A DNA stretch of 14,060 nt from Bacillota bacterium (GTDB taxonomy: Bacteria; Bacillota; Clostridia; Acetivibrionales; DTU013), in the NCBI GenBank assembly GCA_023399355.1, contig JAEWQC010000124.1, positions 1-14,060 on the forward strand, given 5' to 3'. Every line of letters begins with the position of its first letter. The stretch's first letter is position 1. Below, piece after piece: positions 8,193-14,060 of the stretch. The notes under the pieces are model-generated. The model made no database searches, was not told the DNA's origin, and saw only the letters and a program-made list of their open reading frames with translations. The position numbers were made by a program, and so were the translations under genes.

Positions 8193-9365
8193 ATGAACAG
8201 TAAAAGAAGTATTTCGCGTAAAGCATTGATTGTCGCACTTTCTTTGGCGTTTATGCTCCAGGGCTGCGGGTCAAAATTGGTCAGTCCCGGCAATGATGCG
8301 GCCACGGGTTCCGGAAACAGTGAAGATACAACAGTACGGTCCGGATCGGCACAACCGGACAACAGTACGGCAAATGAAACACAAAATCAGGAAAGTGCGG
8401 TGCAGGGAAGCCAGACTGGTACTTTACAGCAGCAGTCCACGGTTCCGCCGATTGACCTGAATGTTGTGAAGCCAAATGAATCCGGAAGGATCATGGTGGT
8501 CATGTTCCATAACTTTGTTGAGGAATATAAAAAAGGGGATAAGGCATATACGACGACCTTCGATGCATTCGGAAAACTTCTTGATAAACTTTACACTTCA
8601 GGTTACAGGCTTCTTAGCCTGAATGACTATCTGAACGGAAATATTAATACTCCGGCAGGCTGTATTCCGATGGTTTTTACGTTTGACGACGGTACCGCGG
8701 GCCAGTTTAACTTGATTGACGATAACGGGACACTGAAGGTGAACCCGCTTTCCGCAGTAGGCATTATGGAGGAATTCAACCGGACTCATCCGGATTTCGG
8801 CGCAAAAGGCACCTTCTTCCTCAATTTGGGGGACCAAACCTTCAACGGTGCGGGAACAGTGGCGCAAAGACTGGAATATCTCACTGGCGGAGGGTTTGAA
8901 CTTGGAAACCATACCTATACGCACATTAATCTGAAGCAGACCAAATCCGCTGAGAAAATCCAGGAGGAAATAGGCGGTAATCAGAAAAAGATGTATGAAC
9001 TGATTCCAGGCTACACCTTTACAGCTTTTTCACTTCCATATGGCGAACCCTCCGGAGATTTGACGAAATATGTGATCAAGGGCGAATTCGAAGGGGTAAC
9101 GTACGAGAACAAGGCTGTGGTGGAAGTAGGATGGGATCCTGCACCGTCACCTTTCAGTGTCAAATTTAATCCGCTTTCCACGCACAGAGTCAGAGCATCC
9201 GGTATTACCCCGGTTGATGCTGATCTTGCCTGGTGGCTGGACAGCCTGAAACGTGACAAACAGTATATAAGTGATGGTAATGCAGCCAACGTGACCATTC
9301 CGGAGTCCTATTCGGAATATATCGACCAGGGAAGGCTTGGCGGAAGAACACTTGTGAAATACTGA
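8193..9365 (+). CDS. Membrane-anchored polysaccharide deacetylase-like lipoprotein (CE4/NodB fold)
   Basis: This 390-residue protein starts after GATGAGG with 5-base spacing. Residues 1-24 form a lipoprotein signal peptide (KR-rich start, hydrophobic core) with lipobox LQGC and acylated Cys25. Residues 26-85 are a low-complexity S/T/N/Q/G-rich linker, as expected for a tether through the cell wall. The deacetylase domain spans about 98-340: MVVMFHNF (102-108), motif 1 TFDDG (163-167, base Asp165 and metal ligand Asp166), and motif 2 HTYTH (240-244, His240 and His244). The usual motif 3 arginine is absent: the equivalent reads FSLPYGEPSG (279-288). CE4 enzymes remove N- or O-acetyl groups from peptidoglycan or other polysaccharides; the substrate here cannot be told. 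It stands alone between its own promoter and the next promoter, so it is probably monocistronic. Confidence 0.85.
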   Translation: MNSKRSISRKALIVALSLAFMLQGCGSKLVSPGNDAATGSGNSEDTTVRSGSAQPDNSTANETQNQESAVQGSQTGTLQQQSTVPPIDLNVVKPNESGRIMVVMFHNFVEEYKKGDKAYTTTFDAFGKLLDKLYTSGYRLLSLNDYLNGNINTPAGCIPMVFTFDDGTAGQFNLIDDNGTLKVNPLSAVGIMEEFNRTHPDFGAKGTFFLNLGDQTFNGAGTVAQRLEYLTGGGFELGNHTYTHINLKQTKSAEKIQEEIGGNQKKMYELIPGYTFTAFSLPYGEPSGDLTKYVIKGEFEGVTYENKAVVEVGWDPAPSPFSVKFNPLSTHRVRASGITPVDADLAWWLDSLKRDKQYISDGNAANVTIPESYSEYIDQGRLGGRTLVKY

Positions 9366-9407
9366 GCCGGCAGGAAGCGTCTGTCCATTCGGATATTCGG
9401 CTTATTT
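9363..9407 (+). terminator. Weak candidate terminator after the deacetylase gene
   Basis: TGAGCCG (9363-9369) can pair with CGGCTTA (9398-9404) with one wobble, followed by TTT. The 28-base loop and short T-run make this weak. No better terminator lies between this gene and the next promoter. Confidence 0.25.
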
Positions 9408-9485
9408 CCGCACAGTCAGCTGAAATAGATTATTGTAAAAATGCAAGTTTGAATATCTGAAAATTCATATTTTTAAAAAATCCTA

Positions 9486-9514
9486 TTGACAGCATAACCA
9501 TTCTATTGTATTGT
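9486..9514 (+). promoter_or_regulatory. Promoter of the permease/amine cluster
   Basis: There is a consensus -35 TTGACA (9486-9491), a 17-base spacer and a -10 TATTGT (9509-9514). The transcript should start near 9521, which places the hairpins and terminator at 9532-9630 in its 5' leader. Confidence 0.65.
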
Positions 9515-9531
9515 TATTACATAATTTAATC

Positions 9532-9591
9532 TCAGACAGTATTCCCCGATTAAAAATCCGAACACTGTCTGAAGTGGCCAAGACCGCCATT
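9532..9591 (+). promoter_or_regulatory. Candidate attenuator/riboswitch-like leader: sensor stem plus anti-terminator hairpin
   Basis: TCAGACAGT (9532-9540) pairs perfectly with ACTGTCTGA (9564-9572), enclosing a 23-base internal region that can form a small CGAT/ATC(C)G stem. The next hairpin, AGTGGC/GCCATT (9573-9578 with 9586-9591, 7-base loop), uses the same bases as the left arm of the downstream terminator, so the two cannot form together. That is the layout of a transcription attenuator. I do not recognise a known riboswitch class. It lacks the T-box sequence, and its loops lack the A1/G4 hexaloop pattern of ANTAR targets. Confidence 0.55.
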
Positions 9592-9630
9592 ATGTTCCTG
9601 CAGAGGGAATGTGATGGCTTTTTTGTTTTT
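9586..9630 (+). terminator. Intrinsic terminator inside the leader of the permease gene
   Basis: GCCATTATGTTCC (9586-9598) pairs along 13 positions, three of them G-U wobbles, with GGAATGTGATGGC (9606-9618). The loop is 7 bases and a U-rich tract TTTTTTGTTTTT follows (9619-9630). It lies between the promoter at 9486-9514 and the permease start at 9704, so transcription must read through it to reach the cluster. Confidence 0.8.
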
Positions 9631-9703
9631 CATTATTTGCGCAAATACAATGGAAATGCCTTGATAGTCAAAAAACAAAAATATGGGAAGTGAGGTGCCC
9701 GAA

Positions 9704-11098
9704 ATGTCAGAAATCAAAAATAGTATGGAGTCGTTTGGTTATCAACAGGAGTTAAAACGTACACTCAAAACAAAAGATTTAGTAATATTCGGGATGGTTT
9801 TCATGTCTCCAATGGCATGCATGATCCTTTTCGGAACAATGACTACATTATCACAGGGACATAGTGTACTTGCATATATTATCGGTTTTGTCGCAATGCT
9901 TTTCACGGCATTCAGTTACGGCAAGATGGTGGAAGCCTTCCCTATAGCAGGATCTACGTACAGCTACACCCAGAGGGCGATCAATCCGAAACTCGGTTTT
10001 CTTTCAGGTTGGGTAATGCTTTTGGACTACGTGTTGATTCCAATGCTTCTATATGTAATCAGCGCCAATTTTTCAAATGCACTGATACCACAGGTGCCAT
10101 TTTGGGCATGGATCATATTCTACATTTCAGTGGTAACCGTGATCAATATTCTAGGCGTGGAGGTTGCAGCCAAAGCAAACTTCATCATGACCGGACTGAT
10201 GCTTTTAGCCATCCTGGCCTTTGTTATTTCAGCAGTCAAATATGCAATTACCGGAAATACAGCAGCACTGTTTTCCATCAGAACCATATATAATCCGGAA
10301 ACATTCAGTCTTGGTCCGGTGGTAACGGCATCAGCCATGGCGGTATTATCCTATCTGGGCTTCGATGCAATTACAACACTGACCGAAGAGGCGGCAGTTC
10401 CGGTCAAAAAGATTGGAAAAGCAATCGTACTGGCGTGTGTGATTCAAACGATCATTTATGTTGCTGTAGCCTATTTCGCCACACTGGTTACTCCTGATTA
10501 CAAATCAATTACCAATGTGGATACGGCTTTCTTCGAAATAGCATTTGCAGTCGGCGGTTCGGCTTTGCAGACATTTGTGACACTGGTTATTATGATTACA
10601 GGCATGGCAACAGCCCTTGCGGGCCAGACGGCAGCCAGCCGGCTCCTGTACGGAATGGGCAGGGACAAGTTGATTCCCGCAAAATTCTTCGCCTATCTGC
10701 ACCCCAAGTATAAAACGCCGACTTACAGTATCCTGTTCATGGGAGCCATCGGTCTGGCAGGAGCACTTCTCATAAGCTTCGGGATGATTTCCGAGATGGT
10801 TACGTTTGGCGGTTTGTTTGGATTCATCTGTGTCAATCTTTCCGTTATCAACCAGTACTTTATCAGGAATAAAGAGAGAAAGGTAATCAGAAACCTGATA
10901 TTCCCTCTATTGGGTGCAGGAATTTGCACATATATATGGTTCAGCCTGTCGCCACTTGCCAAAGTTGTAGGCTTCTCCTGGCTGGCCATTGGAATCATCT
11001 ATCTGGTTGTCAGGTCTCTGAAATCCTCTGAATTCAAATCGCTGCTTGAAAATACTACTTTCATGAGCGCTGAGGTTGCAGAGAGTACTGATATTTAA
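9704..11098 (+). CDS. APC-superfamily amine/amino-acid permease, PuuP-like
   Basis: This is an integral membrane importer of the amino acid-polyamine-organocation superfamily. I start it at 9704 (464 residues) because GAGGTG at 9692-9697 is correctly spaced for it; the in-frame ATG at 9683 would place that site inside the gene. About 12 hydrophobic segments are visible, the first at residues 25-47 with the broken-helix region around MSPM. By eye and from memory it matches E. coli PuuP: SYGKMVEAFPIAGSTYSYTQ (71-90), GWVMLLDYVLIP (102-113, with Tyr109 where PuuP has Tyr110), LGFDAITTLTEE (218-229), SRLLYGMGRD (312-321) and HPKYKTP (333-339). Putrescine or another amine is a plausible substrate, and the neighbouring PuuA-like ligase supports this, but an amino acid cannot be excluded. 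It sits behind a promoter plus attenuator and is followed by two palindromes and tetR. Confidence 0.85.
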   Translation: MSEIKNSMESFGYQQELKRTLKTKDLVIFGMVFMSPMACMILFGTMTTLSQGHSVLAYIIGFVAMLFTAFSYGKMVEAFPIAGSTYSYTQRAINPKLGFLSGWVMLLDYVLIPMLLYVISANFSNALIPQVPFWAWIIFYISVVTVINILGVEVAAKANFIMTGLMLLAILAFVISAVKYAITGNTAALFSIRTIYNPETFSLGPVVTASAMAVLSYLGFDAITTLTEEAAVPVKKIGKAIVLACVIQTIIYVAVAYFATLVTPDYKSITNVDTAFFEIAFAVGGSALQTFVTLVIMITGMATALAGQTAASRLLYGMGRDKLIPAKFFAYLHPKYKTPTYSILFMGAIGLAGALLISFGMISEMVTFGGLFGFICVNLSVINQYFIRNKERKVIRNLIFPLLGAGICTYIWFSLSPLAKVVGFSWLAIGIIYLVVRSLKSSEFKSLLENTTFMSAEVAESTDI

Positions 11099-11103
11099 AA
11101 AAG

Positions 11104-11139
11104 GTCTGATCGGAGAGAGACTGATCTCTCCGATCAGAC
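11104..11139. promoter_or_regulatory. Perfect 15-bp inverted repeat after the permease gene
   Basis: GTCTGATCGGAGAGA (11104-11118) pairs with TCTCTCCGATCAGAC (11125-11139) around the loop GACTGA. On the + strand no T-run follows, so it is not a standard + terminator; it may stabilise or process the mRNA 3' end. Read on the - strand it is followed by a run of six T's, so it would stop antisense transcription. It could also be a protein-binding site. Confidence 0.7.
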
Positions 11140-11150
11140 AATAACAGCGG

Positions 11151-11172
11151 ATCTTTACCAGAAGGTAAAGAT
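11151..11172. promoter_or_regulatory. 22-bp palindrome, candidate TetR operator
   Basis: ATCTTTACC-AGAA-GGTAAAGAT is a perfect 9+4+9 inverted repeat that ends just 5 bases before the tetR ribosome binding site AAGGAG (11178-11183). Its size and symmetry fit a TetR-dimer operator, so autoregulation is plausible. As RNA it is also a stable hairpin beside the ribosome binding site. No convincing -35/-10 pair was seen next to it. Confidence 0.5.
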
Positions 11173-11190
11173 TTCACAAGGAGAAACAAA

Positions 11191-11832
11191 ATGCTTTGTA
11201 CATTCGAAAAATTGTCCGTTGACAGGCAGGAAAGCATCTTGGATGCAGCAGCCAGTGTATTTGCAGAAGAAGGGTATCACTATGCTAGGATTTCCAAGGT
11301 GTGCGAGATGGCGGGAATATCAAACGGAGCGCTGTATAAATATTTCAAGAACAAGGAAGACCTGTTTCATGCAGTTCTGGACTATGGTGTAAAGCTGGTA
11401 GTAAATGAACTGTATGTGAAGTATACCGTAGATACCATATCCCTTTTTGATGCGATTCGTGATTTCCTGGTTGCACTGGTTGATTTTACGGAGAAACACA
11501 GGGATTACATGTCGATATACTCGGATCTTGGTTCAAGCTCCATGAAAAGATTTGCAGTAGTTGGCTCCGAAAAGTTCGAAAGTGCAGCAAGCATGTATAC
11601 AGTTCAACTTGTTGAGGATAGCAGGCAACGCGGAGATATTACCGGAGACATCCGCAATGAAAGTGCAGCTTACCTGATAGATAATTATATTACCTTTTTT
11701 GTTTATTCGCTCGTGTCGGAATACCATCAGAAAAGGCTTGAATCGTTTTACATGACTGGAAACAGGGCGATTTCAGCGGATGAGAAGATAGAGCTGATCA
11801 TCGAATCCCTAAGACAGGCATTGGGAAAGTAA
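11191..11832 (+). CDS. TetR/AcrR-family transcriptional regulator
   Basis: This 213-residue protein starts at an ATG preceded by AAGGAG (11178-11183, 7-base spacing). Residues 11-60 hold the TetR helix-turn-helix: RQESILDAAASVFAEEG, then ISKVCEMAGISNGALYKYF and KNKEDLF, with the recognition helix around 43-51. The remainder (about 65-213) is the usual all-helical, poorly conserved ligand-binding and dimerisation half, so the inducer cannot be read from sequence. Its position between the permease and ligase genes suggests it controls this cluster and senses the imported compound or a glutamylated product. The 22-bp palindrome just upstream is the natural operator candidate. Gaps are 92 bp to the permease and 161 bp to the ligase, so it could be on the same transcript. 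Confidence 0.9.
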   Translation: MLCTFEKLSVDRQESILDAAASVFAEEGYHYARISKVCEMAGISNGALYKYFKNKEDLFHAVLDYGVKLVVNELYVKYTVDTISLFDAIRDFLVALVDFTEKHRDYMSIYSDLGSSSMKRFAVVGSEKFESAASMYTVQLVEDSRQRGDITGDIRNESAAYLIDNYITFFVYSLVSEYHQKRLESFYMTGNRAISADEKIELIIESLRQALGK

Positions 11833-11853
11833 CAGACAAATTATTTTTTATGG

Positions 11854-11876
11854 CAGAGAGCGACCGCTCGCTCCTG
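11854..11876. other. Short hairpin after tetR
   Basis: GAGCGA (11858-11863) pairs with TCGCTC (11868-11873) around CCGC, and the stem extends by CAG/CTG with a one-base bulge. No T-run follows on either strand, so I do not call it a terminator. Confidence 0.45.
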
Positions 11877-11886
11877 ATAATGACCA

Positions 11887-11950
11887 ATGACAACATGCAG
11901 GCAGAATCCAAGGTACAAGAATGAAATGAAGATGACAACATGCAGGCAGA
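11887..11950 (+). repeat. 19-bp direct repeat upstream of the ligase gene
   Basis: ATGACAACATGCAGGCAGA occurs identically at 11887-11905 and 11932-11950, 45 bp apart. The second copy ends 43 bases before the chosen start codon at 11994. The two copies may be paired sites for a regulator or the trace of a short duplication. Confidence 0.85.
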
Positions 11951-11993
11951 TACCATGTAACAATGTGAAATATAAAGGATGGGAGAGATTACG

Positions 11994-13373
11994 ATGGTAA
12001 AGAATTTTTCAGTTGACAAGACCACGGGTTACAAGAAACTTACAGGAGAAGATGTCAAAATCCTTATTCATGACTATGATATTGAAATGATCAGGCTGGA
12101 ATTTGTTGATTTGAATGGGGTCAACAGAGGGAAGCTGCTTCCTGCGGATATGATCCACGAAGTACTGGAAAACGGGATTGCCTTTGCTGCGGCAATCATG
12201 GCAATTGGCTTTGACGGCAATGTTGCACAAGTCAAGGGTCTGACCGAGTACAATTATGATGACATGAAGGTGGTGGCTGATCCATCAACATTCACTATTC
12301 TGCCGTATATGGAGAAAACGGCACTGATCCTCGGAGACCTGTATTATCACAAGAAGCCGATGAACCAGGCACCCCGGTGCTTTTTGAAAAAGGTGGTGGC
12401 TGAGTATCAGAAGATGGGTTTGAATCCTATAGCTGCCAGTGAAATCGAATTCTTTTTGTTCAATAAGCATCCGGATGGGAGCTTCACTCCCTATACCGAT
12501 AAATCCGGCAATTGCTATACCAGTAATTCCAGGGTCGATCCGAAGGGGATCCTGTCCGAACTCACCAGGAACTTCAAGGAAATGGATTTTAAAGTACTGT
12601 ACATGAATCATGAGTTTTATCCGGGACAGTTTGAATATAACTGGAGCCATGGCCAGGCAATCCGCAACGCGGATGAATCTACTGTTTTCAAGGGTGTTTG
12701 CAAAGATATCGCTGACAAAAACAACATGTTCGTCACCTTCATGGCCAAGCCGCAGAATGACAATGGCGGAAGCGGCTGCCACTTCCATGTATCCCTGAAT
12801 GATATGGATACGGACCAGAATATATTTTTTGATAAGAGTGGAAAGGAAGGCATGTCCAAACTCATGAGGAATTTTGTTGCCGGCGTTTTGAAGCATGCAA
12901 AGCCGATCACCGCATTCCTTTCACCGACAATCAATTGCTACAAAAGGTATAAACCGGACTCTTTCGCACCTTATTACATCGGCTGGGGCTATGACAACAG
13001 AACGACTTACATCAGAATTCCAGAAGAACGAGGCAAAGCTACCCGTGTAGAAGTGAGAGCGGCAAGTGCGGCATCAAACCCCTATCTGGCGCTTGGCAGC
13101 ATACTTGCAGCAGGTCTGGATGGCATAAAAAACGAACTGGAACCGCCTGAGATCATCAATACCGACCTCTACCATGATGAAGCCAGACAGGAGGAAATCG
13201 TACCAAGGAGCCTATTCAGGGCATTGGCTGAACTGCAGAAGGATGAGTGGCTTTGTGATTATATAGGGCAGGACCTGATCAACAATTTTGTCGCACTCAA
13301 GGAATTGGAAGTTGAAAGCTTTACAAACTCGGTGACGGACTGGGAATGGAAAAATTATTCCTACCATGTGTGA
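11994..13373 (+). CDS. Glutamine-synthetase-fold ligase, probable gamma-glutamyl-amine (PuuA/GMAS-like) synthetase
   Basis: This ATP-dependent ligase of the glutamine synthetase fold joins the gamma-carboxyl of glutamate to ammonia or an amine. I start it at 11994 (459 residues) because GGGAGAG at 11981-11987 precedes it with good spacing; the in-frame ATG at 11979 has no room for one. Metal, glutamate and ATP motifs are present: SEIEFF (149-154), NHEFYPGQFE (205-214), GSGCHFHVSL (259-268) and RVEVR (351-355). The ammonium site of true GlnA is altered. FDGSS becomes FDGNV (73-77), losing the Ser53 equivalent, and the flap glutamate in GYEAP becomes Phe324 in DSFAP. The signature WGYDNRT (331-337) matches PuuA, GMAS and lengsin-type proteins, and E. 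coli PuuA has GNV at the same place (from memory). An amine substrate is therefore more likely than ammonia. No adenylylation-type C-terminus is evident; it ends in WEWKNYSYHV. Confidence 0.85.
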   Translation: MVKNFSVDKTTGYKKLTGEDVKILIHDYDIEMIRLEFVDLNGVNRGKLLPADMIHEVLENGIAFAAAIMAIGFDGNVAQVKGLTEYNYDDMKVVADPSTFTILPYMEKTALILGDLYYHKKPMNQAPRCFLKKVVAEYQKMGLNPIAASEIEFFLFNKHPDGSFTPYTDKSGNCYTSNSRVDPKGILSELTRNFKEMDFKVLYMNHEFYPGQFEYNWSHGQAIRNADESTVFKGVCKDIADKNNMFVTFMAKPQNDNGGSGCHFHVSLNDMDTDQNIFFDKSGKEGMSKLMRNFVAGVLKHAKPITAFLSPTINCYKRYKPDSFAPYYIGWGYDNRTTYIRIPEERGKATRVEVRAASAASNPYLALGSILAAGLDGIKNELEPPEIINTDLYHDEARQEEIVPRSLFRALAELQKDEWLCDYIGQDLINNFVALKELEVESFTNSVTDWEWKNYSYHV

Positions 13374-13410
13374 CAGTGAAATCGTACAGCCCAGGTGAAA
13401 AAATAAAACA

Positions 13411-13426
13411 TGGCAAGTATGATGCA
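13411..13426 (+). promoter_or_regulatory. Possible sigma-54 (-24/-12) element before the amidotransferase gene
   Basis: TGGCA (13411-13415) and ATGCA (13422-13426) give the invariant GG-N10-GC spacing of sigma-54 promoters (GG 13412-13413, GC 13424-13425). The start point would fall about 27 bases before the ATG at 13465. Other consensus positions are imperfect and no enhancer-binding protein is seen, so chance is a real possibility. Confidence 0.25.
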
Positions 13427-13464
13427 AAAGCAAAACTTTGCAGGATATAAAGGAGTTGGCAGAT

Positions 13465-14060
13465 ATGTGCGGTATAGCAGGTATTATTAACAATAGGGAA
13501 ATGGATATTTCGTCAAAGCTCATCGAGATGCTGACACTGATTCAGCACAGGGGGCCGGATGCCAGCGGGGTCGCCTTATACGGAACCGATCCTTCCATTG
13601 CATTAAGGGTTGCCATTACAAGAAAAGAAAGCAGGCAGGCCCTGCTTGAAACGGTGGCAGCGCATGCAGCCATTCTGGCCGAACAGACCTCCGAATGGGA
13701 CAGGAAAGTTGTGTTTTCCGAATTCAATCTGAGAATAGATGAGGATGGGATCAAAAAGCTGCACCGGGCGATCAACTCAATCAACGGGCTATATGTGCAT
13801 TCCATTGGAAAAGGGATGAAGGTGTATAAGGACGGAGGACTTATTGAGAATCTGGTTAAGAATCACGAGGTGGCACTGCAAAAGGTGACTCATGGCATGG
13901 GCCATGTCAGGATGGCGACCGAAAGCGCGGAAGATATCAATGCGGCACATCCGTTCGTTTCTCCGTTCTACCCGGAGCTTGCCATCGTGCACAATGGACA
14001 ATTTACGAACTATTTTAACCTGAGAAGGAGCCTGGAGAGCAGGGGCGCCCTGTTCAAGAC
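13465..14060 (+). CDS. Class II glutamine amidotransferase, glutamate-synthase-type (GlxB/MgsA/GltB1-like), 3'-truncated
   Basis: The gene starts at ATG 13465 after AAAGGAG (13449-13455, 9-base spacing) and runs off the window after 198 complete codons with no stop. It is an N-terminal-nucleophile glutaminase domain: Cys2 (MCGIAGI) becomes the catalytic residue after Met removal, then QHRGPDASGVA (residues 27-37), GHVRMATES with AHPF, and the oxyanion asparagine in IVHNGQF. Between these lies an extra segment (about 45-130) that is absent from short amidotransferases and is typical of stand-alone GlxB/MgsA/GltB-type subunits. Such subunits hydrolyse glutamine or handle a glutamyl amide and work with separate FMN synthase and GXGXG subunits, which would be expected directly downstream. 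It lies 91 bp after the ligase gene, consistent with one operon. PurF or AsnB are less likely because their sequence after QHRGPD is different. Confidence 0.82.
   Translation, partial: MCGIAGIINNREMDISSKLIEMLTLIQHRGPDASGVALYGTDPSIALRVAITRKESRQALLETVAAHAAILAEQTSEWDRKVVFSEFNLRIDEDGIKKLHRAINSINGLYVHSIGKGMKVYKDGGLIENLVKNHEVALQKVTHGMGHVRMATESAEDINAAHPFVSPFYPELAIVHNGQFTNYFNLRRSLESRGALFK

Noticed and set aside
9532..9618. T-box or ANTAR-target leader
   Set aside because: The GTGG...ACCGC string at 9574-9587 only loosely recalls a T-box, and the leader is too short, with no specifier stem. Neither hairpin has a hexaloop with A at position 1 and G at position 4.
9511..9693. 60-codon open frame on the + strand before the permease gene
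   Set aside because: It starts with TTG before the predicted transcription start, has no ribosome binding site, and reads through the terminator stem and U-tract. It is leader RNA, not a gene.
11852..11869. Sigma-54 site at TGGCAG before the ligase gene
   Set aside because: There is no GC dinucleotide in a TTGC-like context at the required spacing.
11979..11993. Longer ligase start at 11979
   Set aside because: The only purine-rich stretch before it directly abuts the ATG, while GGGAGAG is well spaced for 11994.
1..14060. CRISPR array, tRNA, rRNA or transposase gene
   Set aside because: No spaced identical repeats of CRISPR type, no cloverleaf or rRNA sequence, and no transposase motif were seen on either strand.

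Overview
The window reads as chromosomal DNA of an anaerobic, low-to-middle G+C member of the Bacillota, most likely class Clostridia. The reasons are an AddAB rather than RecBCD recombination nuclease, strong AAGGAG-type ribosome binding sites, a lipobox-type secreted deacetylase and a glutamine-synthetase-like gene beside a split glutamate-synthase-type amidotransferase gene. All genes are on the + strand. This placement is an inference from gene content; I could not run a search.

Region 1 (1-7446) is the addB-addA pair. addB lacks its N-terminus because the window starts inside it. addA starts inside the end of addB with an 11-base overlap. Both subunits keep their catalytic motifs but carry long hydrophilic, low-complexity insertions. 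One of these, in AddB, is an in-frame minisatellite with an exact 27-bp period.

Region 2 (7447-8192) is a 746-bp non-coding gap. Its middle (about 7731-7945) is packed with inverted repeats, including a 107-nt near-perfect hairpin with about 50-bp arms, and looks like a mobile or structured intergenic element. Its end holds a good promoter and a 22-bp tandem repeat in the leader of the next gene.

Region 3 (8193-9365) encodes a lipoprotein with a CE4/NodB polysaccharide deacetylase domain whose third motif is atypical.

Region 4 (9486 to the end) looks like an amine or amino-acid utilisation cluster: a PuuP-like APC permease, a TetR regulator, a glutamine-synthetase-fold ligase whose ammonium-site residues are replaced in the manner of PuuA/gamma-glutamyl-amine ligases, and the start of a class II glutamine amidotransferase of the GlxB/MgsA/GltB type that runs off the window. 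A consensus promoter is followed by a leader of about 110 nt with a strong intrinsic terminator and a competing upstream hairpin, suggesting attenuation of the whole cluster by an unidentified signal. Two perfect palindromes precede tetR, one of them a 22-bp operator-like site, and a 19-bp direct repeat precedes the ligase gene. The working hypothesis is import of an amine, gamma-glutamylation by the ligase, and further processing by a glutamate-synthase-like complex whose remaining subunits should lie just downstream.
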